Part shown: positions 52,390 to 61,689 of the stretch, piece after piece
How positions within the stretch are numbered: the stretch's first letter is position 1
How the letters are laid out: every line of letters begins with the position of its first letter
Assembly (NCBI RefSeq): GCF_022048975.1
Contig: NZ_JAKMHX010000013.1
Coordinates: 120,722 to 184,721, forward strand
DNA length: 64,000 nucleotides
Origin: Sporosarcina cyprini
GTDB lineage: Bacteria; Bacillota; Bacilli; Bacillales_A; Planococcaceae
Direction of reading: 5' to 3'
Notes under the pieces: generated by a model
The model's database searches: none
Seen by the model: the letters and a program-made list of their open reading frames with translations, nothing else
Told to the model about the DNA's origin: nothing
Translations under genes and position numbers: made by a program

Positions 52390-52423
52390 GGGATAAGCAG
52401 CTTCTATACGGACTGCTTATCCC
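52390..52423. terminator. hairpin between UPF0145 and the MerR/GyrI gene
   Basis: GGGATAAGCAG / CTGCTTATCCC with a 12-base loop, convergent genes on both sides; T-tracts are short, so strength is uncertain. Confidence 0.65.
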
Positions 52424-52446
52424 TTACTATTATTCATCGCTAGTAA

Positions 52447-53190
52447 TCACTCAATTGGCATCCAAATTTCAATAACATCCTCCGTTGCCCCGACTGGATG
52501 GACGTATCGCTCAAAATCATAGCAATCCCGCAGTTGAATATCTTCCATCTGAATAATCGCATCATACGTTGCTGGAATTCCCGGTATGCCACCCTCGACC
52601 TTTGCCACAATGAATCGGCCTGCTGGGATGACGACTTCATCTGATCCCGGCAACTCTTGTGCCAAGTCTTCTTTCAGTCCGGCGATGTAGTGAATCGTAT
52701 CGCCTTCCATCTTCAAACAAACACCGAACGACTCTTCTGCCACTACCTCATGCTGTTTAATGTCCTCATTCAAAATGGCCCATTTCGCCGGAATATCCGA
52801 TACGGGTCCGATCACCTGATATCCTTTCACTGTAAATCCGCCGCTTTCCACAATACGTGTATCCATTTGATTGTCCCCCTTGGTCAGTTTCCGTTCAATC
52901 GCTTCCATTGTTCCTTGCAGTTCCTGAATTTCCAATTTAATTTGCTGTCTTCTCTCGCGTAATAACGAGTCCATTTGATCATCCCCTTCCCGTAAAATGT
53001 CGGCCAAGGAAACGCCAAAACTCCTCAACGTTCGAATACGGACAAGCTGTTGCTGCTCGTGCTGCGAATAAAAGCGGTAGCCCGAATCGGGATTGACAAA
53101 AGCCGGTTGGATAAGCCCAATGTCCTCGTAATGTTTAATCGTCTTCACTGTCACCCCTACGAGCTTAGCTGTTTTTCCAATCGACAGCAT
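52447..53190 (-). CDS. MerR-family regulator with GyrI-like effector domain
   Basis: 247 residues. Winged-helix MerR domain (LSIGKTAKLVGVTVKTIKHY, YEDIGL), coiled coil (about 75-108), then an effector-binding domain from MDTRIVESGGFTVKGYQVIG to the end (YDFERYVHP, VIEIWMPIE). It resembles B. subtilis BltR/BmrR-type drug sensors. The start is ATG 53190, six bases after AAAGGAGG. The stand-alone GyrI protein at 51519 is a copy of its C-terminal domain. Confidence 0.9.
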   Translation of the reverse strand: MLSIGKTAKLVGVTVKTIKHYEDIGLIQPAFVNPDSGYRFYSQHEQQQLVRIRTLRSFGVSLADILREGDDQMDSLLRERRQQIKLEIQELQGTMEAIERKLTKGDNQMDTRIVESGGFTVKGYQVIGPVSDIPAKWAILNEDIKQHEVVAEESFGVCLKMEGDTIHYIAGLKEDLAQELPGSDEVVIPAGRFIVAKVEGGIPGIPATYDAIIQMEDIQLRDCYDFERYVHPVGATEDVIEIWMPIE

Positions 53191-53226
53191 ACACACCCTC
53201 CTTTTATTCCACTCTAAACCTGTCTG

Positions 53227-53720
53227 TTAGGGACGAGTCAATTCGTTTCCGAAAATATTTTTCTCTAAATCGAACGTATAAATCACTTCTGCATACTCGT
53301 TTTCTTTCTTCTCACTAGTAAAGCCGAACTTCTCATATAGATGGATGGCATGCAGATTGTCTTTTTCGACTGTCAAGGAAAGCAGGCAACATGCGGGATG
53401 CCGCTCTTTTACAAACTTCACGATTTGTAGTAGTGCTTGCGATCCATACCCCTTTCCTTGGTGCCTCTTATCGATTTGAAATCCGCCAATCCAATAATTG
53501 TCCTTGCTGTCAGGTGTGTAGGAAAGATAAAAAACACCAATGATCGTTTTATCTACTAAAAGAACATATGGATCCAACGCTTCATCCCAAGGCTTCAAAT
53601 AAGCAAACGCAAACATTCCGCGACCGATGGGACGAACGACTTCTGGCTATCATAAACCCCGATTGCCATCGCCTCTTCCCAATTTCTTTTCGTAAGCGGC
53701 TCAATAGTAATAGCCCCCAT
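53227..53720 (-). pseudogene. frameshifted GNAT acetyltransferase
   Basis: Two adjacent frames together make one GNAT protein. The first (53720-53595), preceded by GAGGAG, reads MGAITIEPLTKRNWEEAMAI, then QKSFVPSVAE, and runs to a stop. The second, in the next frame (from 53616), continues FAFAYLKPWDEALDPYVLL and IDKRHQGKGYGSQALLQIV, the acetyl-CoA loop. One base is missing near 53612-53620 (GTCGCGGAATGTTTGCG). The 129-residue second part alone lacks the N-terminal third. Either a true broken gene, or a sequencing error. Confidence 0.75.
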
Positions 53721-53746
53721 GCTCCTCGTCCCCTTTTAAATAGCGT

Positions 53747-54631
53747 CTACCCGATAGTCCGCTTCACTTTCCTTTTTGTCAAAAAGGCCAGTTTTGTTTC
53801 CGACAAGATGATAGCAGCTAAAATCAAAATCGCACCAATTCCCATGCGAAGTGTTAAAATTTCACCAAGTAGAATGACGGAAAACACCATGCCCCAGAAC
53901 GATTCAGTTGATAAGATAATGGCGGCTTTCGTTTCAGAAATGAATTTCTGTGCAACCGTTTGTAATAAAAACGCGATAGTCGTTGAAAATACACCTAAAT
54001 ACAATAACGACGTGAGAGCTTCCGGCTGCATGTCAAACGATGTTTCTCCTCTAGCCAATACAACAACAAAACCAATGATGGCCGCAGTTCCCATTTGGAC
54101 AATTGTCAAATGGATGGCATCTTCCTTCTTCACAAATCGAGAGGTGTAGAAGATATGGAACGCGAACGCAATTGCGCAGCATAAGGAAAGAAAATCGCCG
54201 AGATTGATGTCGGCTGACAGCTGCAGGGACAGCACAGCTACCCCAAGCATTGCCAAAACAGCGCCGCCCACTTCAAACAAATCGAGCTTCCTTTTATAAA
54301 TCAATAGCCCGATAAACGGGACAATGACCACGTTAACTGCAGTCAAAAATGCATTTTTAGAAGGCGTCGTGTACTGCAATCCGACCGTTTGCAAAGCGAA
54401 TGCAATGTAGAGGAACACACCTAAAATGGCCCCTTTCCAGAGAACGCTCTTTGAAATCTTTTTCAACTTGGGGAAAAACACAACGCCTAAAATAATGACC
54501 CCAATTAAAAACCGCCCTGCCAGTATTTGATAAGGGGTATATGATTCGAGCGCCATGGCACTCCCTACGAATCCGCTTCCCCAAATAATCGCTGTCAATA
54601 AAAGTCCTATTTCACCTATATACTTTTTCAT
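53747..54631 (-). CDS. EamA-family (DMT) transporter
   Basis: 294 residues with ten membrane segments in two EamA repeats: IIWGSGFVGSAMALESYTPY and GVFSTTIAFLLQTVAQKFIS. It probably exports metabolites or amino acids; the substrate is unknown. Start ATG 54631, after GGGGGA; the in-frame extension upstream to 54661 lacks a site. Confidence 0.9.
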   Translation of the reverse strand: MKKYIGEIGLLLTAIIWGSGFVGSAMALESYTPYQILAGRFLIGVIILGVVFFPKLKKISKSVLWKGAILGVFLYIAFALQTVGLQYTTPSKNAFLTAVNVVIVPFIGLLIYKRKLDLFEVGGAVLAMLGVAVLSLQLSADINLGDFLSLCCAIAFAFHIFYTSRFVKKEDAIHLTIVQMGTAAIIGFVVVLARGETSFDMQPEALTSLLYLGVFSTTIAFLLQTVAQKFISETKAAIILSTESFWGMVFSVILLGEILTLRMGIGAILILAAIILSETKLAFLTKRKVKRTIG

Positions 54632-54768
54632 CGAATCCCCCGCTACGTTTTTTGGATACAACCATTATATCGCATTGCCGCAAGGAAAAAGCATATGTTC
54701 GAAAGTTGTGCATTGTTTTGCTTTCATGGGAAATCCTAAGAACAACACCACTTAGGAGGAAATCCTCA

Positions 54769-55515
54769 ATGAAAAAGACATACATGATGTTATTGCTGGC
54801 CGGAATGCTTTTATTGGCACTCCCTCAAACGTTGAAAGCGAACCAGAAAATCGAGTCCCAGACGATTCAAGATGCGTTTCTCACCACATTGGCCCCCTCG
54901 ATTTCAGAAGGAATCATCCAACAATATGGTTACTTAAAATCATACCGACTGAATGATGCCTCGATCGTAAGCATGAAGCGCAACCAAAAGGAAGGGTTCG
55001 ATTTTACTGTACAAGTGGAAATCAAAACCTTTGAGAACGCTGATAATCCACCTTATGGAACCGAAAAGATGACGTTTCAGATTCAAACAGACGGTGTTGC
55101 ATTGGTTGAAGTAGAACATGAAGGAGATGAAGAAGAAAGGAAGGTCAATGAGTTTTACAAAGATGTTTTAATGGATATTACCCACTCCTTTCATCTGAAT
55201 GTCTTGCCGTTCGAAAAATACACGTACCCTCAGTTGCAATACCAGGCTGAACAAAATAATGATTTCAATACACTTCAAGCCATCGTAGAGGACATCGTCA
55301 TTAACATTTTGAATCCCGGCATACAGCCTCCGAATAAAAATGTCATCCTGCCTGTTACCTATTTGAAAGAGACGGAAGGATACATTGTCTTTAAGAAATC
55401 CGATGGCACCAATATGCTATATGTACTGAAAAACGAAAATGGCCAGTGGCAGGTTGTCGACAAGAAGAGTGCAAAAGGTAAGAAGATGAAGGCGGATCTG
55501 CTGTGGTATATGTGA
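54769..55515 (+). CDS. exported DUF3888 protein
   Basis: 248 residues. Signal peptide (MKKTYMMLLLAGMLLLALPQ, cleaved near KAN), then a DUF3888-type domain: DAFLTTLAPSISEGIIQQY, DFTVQVEIKTFENADNPPYG, EKMTFQI. Function unknown. The ribosome site AGGAGG (54754-54759) is partly enclosed in a hairpin (TCCTAAG 54734-54740 / CTTAGGA 54751-54757), so translation may be controlled. It has a strong terminator. Confidence 0.82.
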   Translation: MKKTYMMLLLAGMLLLALPQTLKANQKIESQTIQDAFLTTLAPSISEGIIQQYGYLKSYRLNDASIVSMKRNQKEGFDFTVQVEIKTFENADNPPYGTEKMTFQIQTDGVALVEVEHEGDEEERKVNEFYKDVLMDITHSFHLNVLPFEKYTYPQLQYQAEQNNDFNTLQAIVEDIVINILNPGIQPPNKNVILPVTYLKETEGYIVFKKSDGTNMLYVLKNENGQWQVVDKKSAKGKKMKADLLWYM

Positions 55516-55543
55516 GGGACTTGTTTTTGTTAACATACGAGAA

Positions 55544-55583
55544 AGAGGCAGGCGCTGTTGAACAACGCCTGCCTCTTTTTTTC
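55544..55583 (+). terminator. terminator of the DUF3888 gene
   Basis: AGAGGCAGGCG / CGCCTGCCTCT with an 11-base loop and seven T; also lies between convergent genes. Confidence 0.95.
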
Positions 55584-55602
55584 ATTCCTTACATGTGAAG
55601 GA

Positions 55603-57057
55603 TTATTGTGTTGCACCTTTCCAGTGCGAAATATCTTCCTCGAGCGGAATCTGCGCTCTTCTAGCCCGAATAGCCGCTGCAAAGAACAGTGCGACAATGA
55701 AGAAGGAAATGACACCTGCGCCAATGTATGCAACGTTCATCGGCAAGCCGAATCCGATGCTGGCGTTCAAAATATAGGTGTTTGTCGCCATGAGCATAAA
55801 CGTCCCCGGAATAAGAGCAACCCAATAATTCTTACCTGCAATAAACAAGTACATAGCTCCGACAAACAAAGCGATAACAGCAGTCGATTGGTTTGCCCAT
55901 GAGAAGTAACGCCATAAGATATTGAAATCCACTTGTGTCAAAGCGATGGAAATGACAAACATCGGAACTGCAATCCATAGACGGCTCGTCATTTTCACTT
56001 GCGGCATTTTGAAATAGTCCGCAACGATCATGCGTGCGCTACGGAATGCCGTATCTCCTGAAGTAATCGGCAACACGATAACACCTAGAACTGCCAGAGT
56101 ACCACCAATTGCACCCAGCATCATTGTTGACGCTTCGCTGACGATTAAACCAGGTCCGCCTGCCGCTAACATTTCGTTCAACCCATTATATCCGTTGAAC
56201 AAGGACATGCCAGCTGCCGCCCAGATCATCGCAATAATCGCTTCCGCAATCATCATGCCGTAAAAAATCTTGCGTCCTTGGCCTTCCTTTTGTGTCGTCC
56301 TAGAAATAATCGGCGATTGTGTCGCATGGAAACCAGACAACGCACCGCAAGAAATGGTCAAAAACAATAGTGGGAAAATCGGCAAATTATCAGGATGCAA
56401 ATTCGCAAGTGTCAATTCTGGAATGTCAACACCCTTAATAATCATCATACCGCCGACTCCGACCGCACTAATGATAAGCAAAGCGCCAAAAATCGGATAA
56501 AGCCTTCCAATAATCTTATCAACCGGCAAGAGCGTAGCGAAGATATAATACGCAAAAATTAGCGTAACGATAATCCCCATTGCCATCCAGCCGTTCATCA
56601 ATGAGTATAGCAATCCGGCAGGAGCCGAAACGAACACAGTACCTACCAAAACTAACAAAAGAATAGCAAATGCATTGACAACGTGCTTCATGAACCCGCC
56701 AAGGAACTTCCCTGCCAGTTCCGGTAAATGTGCACCTCGGTTACGGATGGAAATCATTCCCGTTAAGTAATCATGAACGGCTCCAGCGAAAATCGCGCCA
56801 AAGACGATCCAGATAAAAGCAACCGGCCCGTACAGCGCACCCATGATCGGTCCAAAGATCGGTCCGACCCCTGCAATGTTCAATAATTGAATGAGTGAGT
56901 TCTTTTTCGTGCTCATCGGAACGTAGTCGACCCCATCTGCACTCGTATACGCTGGTGTCGCACGGTCTTCCTTCACGCCGAACATTTTCTCGATAAACTT
57001 ACCGTACGTGAAATAACCGACGATCAATAATAAAATACCAAATAAAAACGTAATCAT
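55603..57057 (-). CDS. cstA: CstA-family (carbon starvation) transporter, BtsT-like
   Basis: 484 residues with about 14 membrane segments: an opening GYFTYGKFIEKMFGV, NSLIQLLNIAGVGPIFGPIM, DYLTGMISIRNRGAHLPEL, and GFHATQSPIISRTTQ. It is the short form of the CstA family, whose members (BtsT/YjiY, CstA) import pyruvate or peptides. The lytT-lytS two-component genes lie upstream, as with btsSR and btsT in E. coli, which makes pyruvate uptake the best guess. A perfect cre site lies 23 bases before the ATG. Confidence 0.9.
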   Translation of the reverse strand: MITFLFGILLLIVGYFTYGKFIEKMFGVKEDRATPAYTSADGVDYVPMSTKKNSLIQLLNIAGVGPIFGPIMGALYGPVAFIWIVFGAIFAGAVHDYLTGMISIRNRGAHLPELAGKFLGGFMKHVVNAFAILLLVLVGTVFVSAPAGLLYSLMNGWMAMGIIVTLIFAYYIFATLLPVDKIIGRLYPIFGALLIISAVGVGGMMIIKGVDIPELTLANLHPDNLPIFPLLFLTISCGALSGFHATQSPIISRTTQKEGQGRKIFYGMMIAEAIIAMIWAAAGMSLFNGYNGLNEMLAAGGPGLIVSEASTMMLGAIGGTLAVLGVIVLPITSGDTAFRSARMIVADYFKMPQVKMTSRLWIAVPMFVISIALTQVDFNILWRYFSWANQSTAVIALFVGAMYLFIAGKNYWVALIPGTFMLMATNTYILNASIGFGLPMNVAYIGAGVISFFIVALFFAAAIRARRAQIPLEEDISHWKGATQ

Positions 57058-57079
57058 ACCTATCTTCCCCTTCCCCCAA

Positions 57080-57093
57080 TGATAGCGGTTTCA
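57080..57093 (-). promoter_or_regulatory. cre site (CcpA operator) before cstA
   Basis: TGAAACCGCTATCA on the minus strand fits the B. subtilis cre consensus TGWAANCGNTNWCA at every position. Its place, between the likely promoter and the cstA start, suggests repression by CcpA when glucose is present. A separate small inverted repeat, TGCCA-GAA-TGGCA, is at 57162-57174 and might be an activator site. Confidence 0.8.
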
Positions 57094-57188
57094 TTCAGTT
57101 TAGAGGAAATCTTCCTACAATAGGACATATTTTCATAAGATGCTTTGAATTCAGCGCAACATGCCAGAATGGCAGATTATCGTGTATT

Positions 57189-57917
57189 TCAGGTTAGTTC
57201 CAGACGATGCCGTAAATCCCGAACATAATTGCGGCTCACCGACAACTTCTCGGCGCGCCCCTCGACTTCCAGCTGATATGCCCCATTAAACCATGGCGTC
57301 AAACGCCTGACATGAAGCAAATTGACGAGATATCCTTTATGAATCCTGAAGAAGGAATAGGAGGACAACCGGCTCTCCAGCTCCTTGAGCGTCATCCTCA
57401 CGTCATATTCCATCTGTGTTGTGATAATCTTCGTCAGTTTCTCATCACGGAACATGTATAAGATGTCTTGGATCGGGATGTAATCGATTTCTCCATCGAG
57501 TTCAATTGCCAGCTTCCCTAAACGCAAGTCAGGACTCTCTTTCGGCATCAGCTTCTCTTGAATGCGGATAATCGTTTGTGTCACCTGGTCTTCCTCATAC
57601 GGCTTCAATAAATAATCCACGGCGTTAATCCGGAACGCTTCCGCCGCGAACTGGGGATATGCCGTCGCGAATACAACAAGCGGCACTTTTTTCAATCCAA
57701 GCAATGCCTTGGCCGCTTCCATTCCGGACATTTTCGGCATTTCCACATCCAGGAACAGAACGTCCGGCTGGAGCTGAATCGCCTTCATAATCGCCGCTTC
57801 CCCCGAATCCGCCTCGCCCACTATTTGGATGAATGCATGCTTTCCGAGTAAGTATGCGAGCTCCTCGCGCGCATAACGCTCATCATCAACTACAACAACA
57901 CGAATTGTCCGGTTCAT
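57189..57917 (-). CDS. lytT: LytTR-type response regulator
   Basis: 242 residues. Receiver domain (1-120) with VVVDDERYAREEL and the phospho-acceptor in LFLDVEMPKMSG (Asp near residue 54), then a LytTR DNA-binding domain (about 140-240) with FFRIHKGYLVNL. It receives phosphate from LytS; its ATG overlaps the lytS stop (57914-57917). By the E. coli BtsSR and B. subtilis LytST models it should activate the cstA gene immediately downstream. Confidence 0.94.
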   Translation of the reverse strand: MNRTIRVVVVDDERYAREELAYLLGKHAFIQIVGEADSGEAAIMKAIQLQPDVLFLDVEMPKMSGMEAAKALLGLKKVPLVVFATAYPQFAAEAFRINAVDYLLKPYEEDQVTQTIIRIQEKLMPKESPDLRLGKLAIELDGEIDYIPIQDILYMFRDEKLTKIITTQMEYDVRMTLKELESRLSSYSFFRIHKGYLVNLLHVRRLTPWFNGAYQLEVEGRAEKLSVSRNYVRDLRHRLELT

Positions 57918-59659
57918 ACGGCCACCCCCATTTTCGGTATTTGAAATGAAATTTCTGTCCCTTTGTCTTTTTCACTTCCGATATGCAGTGCAGACTGATT
58001 GCCAAACGTCATGAGCAATCGGCGGTTGACATTGTATAGCCCCATGCCGGTACCCGAATCGGATTCCATCTTTTCCGCGCCAAGCAGCACTCGCCTTTCC
58101 TCCGCGATTCCCTTGCCGTTGTCCTGCACGATAATATCAATGGCGTCTCCGACATCCCGGATGATCAATCGCACCACACTATTCCGCTCCATATCCCGGA
58201 TTCCATGTTTTATGGCATTTTCCACGAGCGGCTGCAAGGTGAGCGGCGGCACCGTTTCTTGCAATACGGCTGGATCCACATCAATGTGTACTTGCAATTT
58301 ATCGATAAAACGCGCTTCCTCAATTTCCAAATACGCTTTCACATGAGACAGTTCCTGTTCCAACGTCACCTTTTCCATCGTAGTCCCCATCAGATTTTGA
58401 CGGAGAAAATAGGATAACGATGTGAGCAGGCGTCTTGCTTCATCCGGATTTGTACGGATAAGAGACACAATAATATTCATGGAATTAAATAAGAAATGCG
58501 GACTGATTTGCGCTTGCAACGCTTTGATCTCCGCTTCCTTCGCAAGCTGGTATGCCCGATCCGCCTCCGCAATGGCCAGCTGGTTGCTTAGCAGGGCGCT
58601 GAGCCCCGAAATGAGTTCGATGCTCACATCCGTAATAGCTTTCGCCGAAGGATAATACAGCTTCAATGTACCGACTGTCTCATCGCGTAATTTCAGCGGC
58701 GCAATAACCGCCGCCCCAAGCGGACAATCTTCCCTCACACAATGAATGGACATTTCATCTGCCACGACAAGCTGCCCATGCCGGAGCACTTCCTTTGTAA
58801 TATGCGTCTGCAATGGGCTGTCCGTCTGATGATGGTCATCGGCAATTCCTACATGCGCCATGATTTCCGTTCGATTTGTCATCGCCACTGCACTCGGCTG
58901 CAGTTCTCGGAACAAAATATTGCAAACCGCCAATGCCGTCTCCGAATTCATCCCTTTTCGCAAATGCCCCACGGTTTGATCGGCAATCCGCAATGTTTTC
59001 TGCGCTTGCATGGCTGTCGCCTTCTCCTGATCTCCAATGACATTGTAAACAATCAGCATGAACAAAGCCGTCCCGATACCGTTCGCCAGGATCATCGGCA
59101 ATCCAATCGTTTGCACGAGTGACAGCGCTTTCTCAAATGGGTCTGATATTAATAAAATCAAAACCATCTGGATTGTTTCTGCAAACGCGCCAATAGCGAA
59201 AGCCGCGACTGGTTTTGTATGCTTGCCGCGCTTATAAAACGCACTGGCAAGCAAGCCGGAAATAATGGTAGACACTCCGCAGGAAATCGCAGTGAACCCG
59301 CCAAGTGACATCCGGTGTATGCCGGCAATCAAACCGGCCCCAACTCCTAATCGGTATCCCCCTAAAAGCCCTGCAACGACAATTCCAATAACCCGAGAAT
59401 TGGCGATGGCCTCGTCCATCGTCAATTCAATAGAAACGCTATTGAAATGCAACGTTTGCGTATTGAAAGCGACACCAAAATAGGTGCCGATGATGCCAAA
59501 AAAACCGAAAAACAAGATGGCAGTCATCTCTTGTTTCCGGTCCAATCGATCTTGGTGCACCATATTTTTAAAAAACCGGAAACGTGTTAAGATGAACGCC
59601 ACCGCCACAATCGTGCCGACCCGTTCCAACATAATGACTAGTAAATCTAACACGTTCAT
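57914..59659 (-). CDS. lytS: LytS-type sensor histidine kinase
   Basis: 581 residues. 5TM-LYT membrane domain (about 1-200), a GAF domain (about 220-355), then the HisKA_7TM/LytS kinase: QISPHFLFNSMNIIVSLI (His in PHF), and LVENAIKHGI (N box), NGKGI (G1), GTGMGLYNVNRRL (G2). Known LytS and BtsS homologues sense extracellular pyruvate. It forms one unit with lytT. GGGGGA precedes the ATG. Confidence 0.94.
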   Translation of the reverse strand: MNVLDLLVIMLERVGTIVAVAFILTRFRFFKNMVHQDRLDRKQEMTAILFFGFFGIIGTYFGVAFNTQTLHFNSVSIELTMDEAIANSRVIGIVVAGLLGGYRLGVGAGLIAGIHRMSLGGFTAISCGVSTIISGLLASAFYKRGKHTKPVAAFAIGAFAETIQMVLILLISDPFEKALSLVQTIGLPMILANGIGTALFMLIVYNVIGDQEKATAMQAQKTLRIADQTVGHLRKGMNSETALAVCNILFRELQPSAVAMTNRTEIMAHVGIADDHHQTDSPLQTHITKEVLRHGQLVVADEMSIHCVREDCPLGAAVIAPLKLRDETVGTLKLYYPSAKAITDVSIELISGLSALLSNQLAIAEADRAYQLAKEAEIKALQAQISPHFLFNSMNIIVSLIRTNPDEARRLLTSLSYFLRQNLMGTTMEKVTLEQELSHVKAYLEIEEARFIDKLQVHIDVDPAVLQETVPPLTLQPLVENAIKHGIRDMERNSVVRLIIRDVGDAIDIIVQDNGKGIAEERRVLLGAEKMESDSGTGMGLYNVNRRLLMTFGNQSALHIGSEKDKGTEISFQIPKMGVAV

Positions 59660-59764
59660 TCCCCCAGCAGTCCATTCATTTGTACACCATTATACGTTAC
59701 CACTGCTCCGTTATAAATCATTATTTTCAGTAAACTAGTGAAAGGGATATCTCTATCCTTTCAA

Positions 59765-59804
59765 TAAAAAGAAGCCGTTCACCTCAAAATGAGATGGCGG
59801 CTTC
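59765..59804 (-). terminator. terminator of the aspartase gene
   Basis: GAAGCCG / CGGCTTC with an inner stem TCTCA/TGAG, then TTTTTA on the minus strand. Confidence 0.85.
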
Positions 59805-59810
59805 TTCGGA

Positions 59811-61235
59811 TTATTTTAGTTGGAGATCAACTTGGTCCCGATTTTTCAATTGAGTCATCTGGAACGGGTTCAACAACCGATCCAGTTCTTCATTCGTCAA
59901 TACCTCGTAATGAAGGCATAGTTCCTTGATTGGCACGCCCGTTTCAAACGACTCCCGCGCGATTTTCGAGGACATTTCATAGCCGATGTACGGGCTGAGT
60001 GCAGTCAATGTACCGATGCTCTTCTCCACATACTCTTTCATCCGCTCCGCATTTGCAGTAATCCCGCTAATGCAATATTCCCGGAACACCTGGATTCCGT
60101 TCTTCATAATCGTCAGCGATTGCAAGAGATTATAGACGAGCACTGGCTCCATTACATTCAATTCAAATTGGCCCGCTTCGGAAGCCAAACTGATCGTGTG
60201 ATCGTTGCCGATTACTTGGAAAGCGATTTGGTTCAGCACCTCAGCCATAACCGGATTCACTTTCCCCGGCATGATCGAGGAACCTGGCTGTCTGGCTGGA
60301 AGATTAAGTTCACTGAAGCCGGCTCTCGGACCTGATGCCATGAGACGCAAGTCGTTGGCCATTTTCGAAAGGTTAATCATACAGATTTTCAGCGCTGAAG
60401 ATAGCTCCGTATAGACATCGGTATTTTGCGTGGAGTCAATCAGATTCCCAGCCGATTGCAAAGGCAATCCGCTGATGGAGCTCAATTGATCGACTACCAT
60501 TTCGATATAATCCGCATTCGCATTCAACCCAGTACCGATGGCAGTCGCTCCCATATTAACGGAAGAAAGAAGTGGTTTCGTCCGCGCGATACGCTCAATA
60601 TCCCGCTCGATGACACTGCGATAAGCGCCGAACTCTTGTCCCAGGCGAATCGGAACCGCATCCTGCAAATGAGTTCTTCCCATCTTAATGATGCCGTCAA
60701 ATTCCTGCTCTTTCCCTTTCAGCTCATCCACGAGCTGATCCATCGCTTCCAACAGCTCGTTCACAAGACGTTGTGCCGCGATTTTGATAGCTGTCGGAAA
60801 TGCATCATTTGTAGATTGAGACATATTCACATGGTTGTTCGGACTAACGATGCTGTAATCGCCTTTCGGCTGGCCCATGATCTCAAGCGCACGGTTGGCA
60901 ATGACTTCATTCGCATTCATGTTAAATGAAGTGCCAGCGCCCCCTTGAATCGGATCCACGATAAAATGATCCACCAATTTCCCTTCAATCACTTCATCTG
61001 CCGCTTGAACAATCGCCACGACCAATTCCTTCGGCAAATCATTAACAAAGTGATTGGAGATGGCTGCCGCTTTCTTCACCACGCCGATGGCACGGATCAA
61101 CTCCGGATGCATGCGTTCCTTCGTAATCGGGAAGTTCTCCGTTGCCCGCATCGTTTGAATTCCGTAATACACATCATTCGGAATCTCTTTCTCCCCTAAA
61201 AAATCATGTTCGATACGTCCAGCTAGTTCACTCAT
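59811..61235 (-). CDS. ansB: aspartate ammonia-lyase (aspartase)
   Basis: 474 residues of the fumarase/aspartase superfamily. The signature GSSIMPGKVNPVMAEV carries the catalytic serine; other motifs are IEHDFLGEKEIPNDVYYG, VSPNNHVNMSQSTNDAFP and AGTSFNMNANEVIANRA. It converts aspartate to fumarate and ammonia. Length and motifs agree with B. subtilis AnsB. Fumarase would be similar, but the DSTQNTDV and NMNANEV forms favour aspartase. It stands beside the cstA-lytTS carbon-starvation unit. Confidence 0.92.
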   Translation of the reverse strand: MSELAGRIEHDFLGEKEIPNDVYYGIQTMRATENFPITKERMHPELIRAIGVVKKAAAISNHFVNDLPKELVVAIVQAADEVIEGKLVDHFIVDPIQGGAGTSFNMNANEVIANRALEIMGQPKGDYSIVSPNNHVNMSQSTNDAFPTAIKIAAQRLVNELLEAMDQLVDELKGKEQEFDGIIKMGRTHLQDAVPIRLGQEFGAYRSVIERDIERIARTKPLLSSVNMGATAIGTGLNANADYIEMVVDQLSSISGLPLQSAGNLIDSTQNTDVYTELSSALKICMINLSKMANDLRLMASGPRAGFSELNLPARQPGSSIMPGKVNPVMAEVLNQIAFQVIGNDHTISLASEAGQFELNVMEPVLVYNLLQSLTIMKNGIQVFREYCISGITANAERMKEYVEKSIGTLTALSPYIGYEMSSKIARESFETGVPIKELCLHYEVLTNEELDRLLNPFQMTQLKNRDQVDLQLK

Positions 61236-61689
61236 TATCCTGTTCCTTCCTCTCGATCATCGCCAAAAAGGCATTCCTTCACTATAGATGTATGATGTCT
61301 GACCAATTCAGGCATTATCCAAATGCTTTCAGTTGGCGCATGATAGTATGATTTTGCTCACGCCGCCCTTGTCTTCGTCCCTTTATCGGACTCTCGACCG
61401 GACCACGCAAAGTCACCCCTCTAATGGTACGCCTTTTATGTTAGCAATGCCATGCTTTTTCGAAGGAAAGTGTAAAAACCATATGATATTTTTTTGAGAC
61501 AATCCTAACTGCTGCAAACACGCTAGCCAACTTAGGTTGATTGGATAATTGAGAAGATAAAATGAGCCATACAATATTAGTTTCCCTTTAAACCATGAGG
61601 ATTATTAGGTTTTGCAAAAAAATAAACCTCAAAGACGTAAAGTCCTTTTGGTCGGTCCATCACTCTTTTTCTTATGTGAGATAACGGGC
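61236..61689. other. gene-free border region
   Basis: 454 bases between ansB and the AT-rich right end. I see no open frame of worth, tRNA or repeat. The composition shifts to AT-rich within this interval, near 61480. A weak hairpin at about 61618-61655 (GAC-GTAAA-GTC with A/T flanks, T-tract on the minus strand) could be the terminator of the gene at 61690. Confidence 0.5.
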
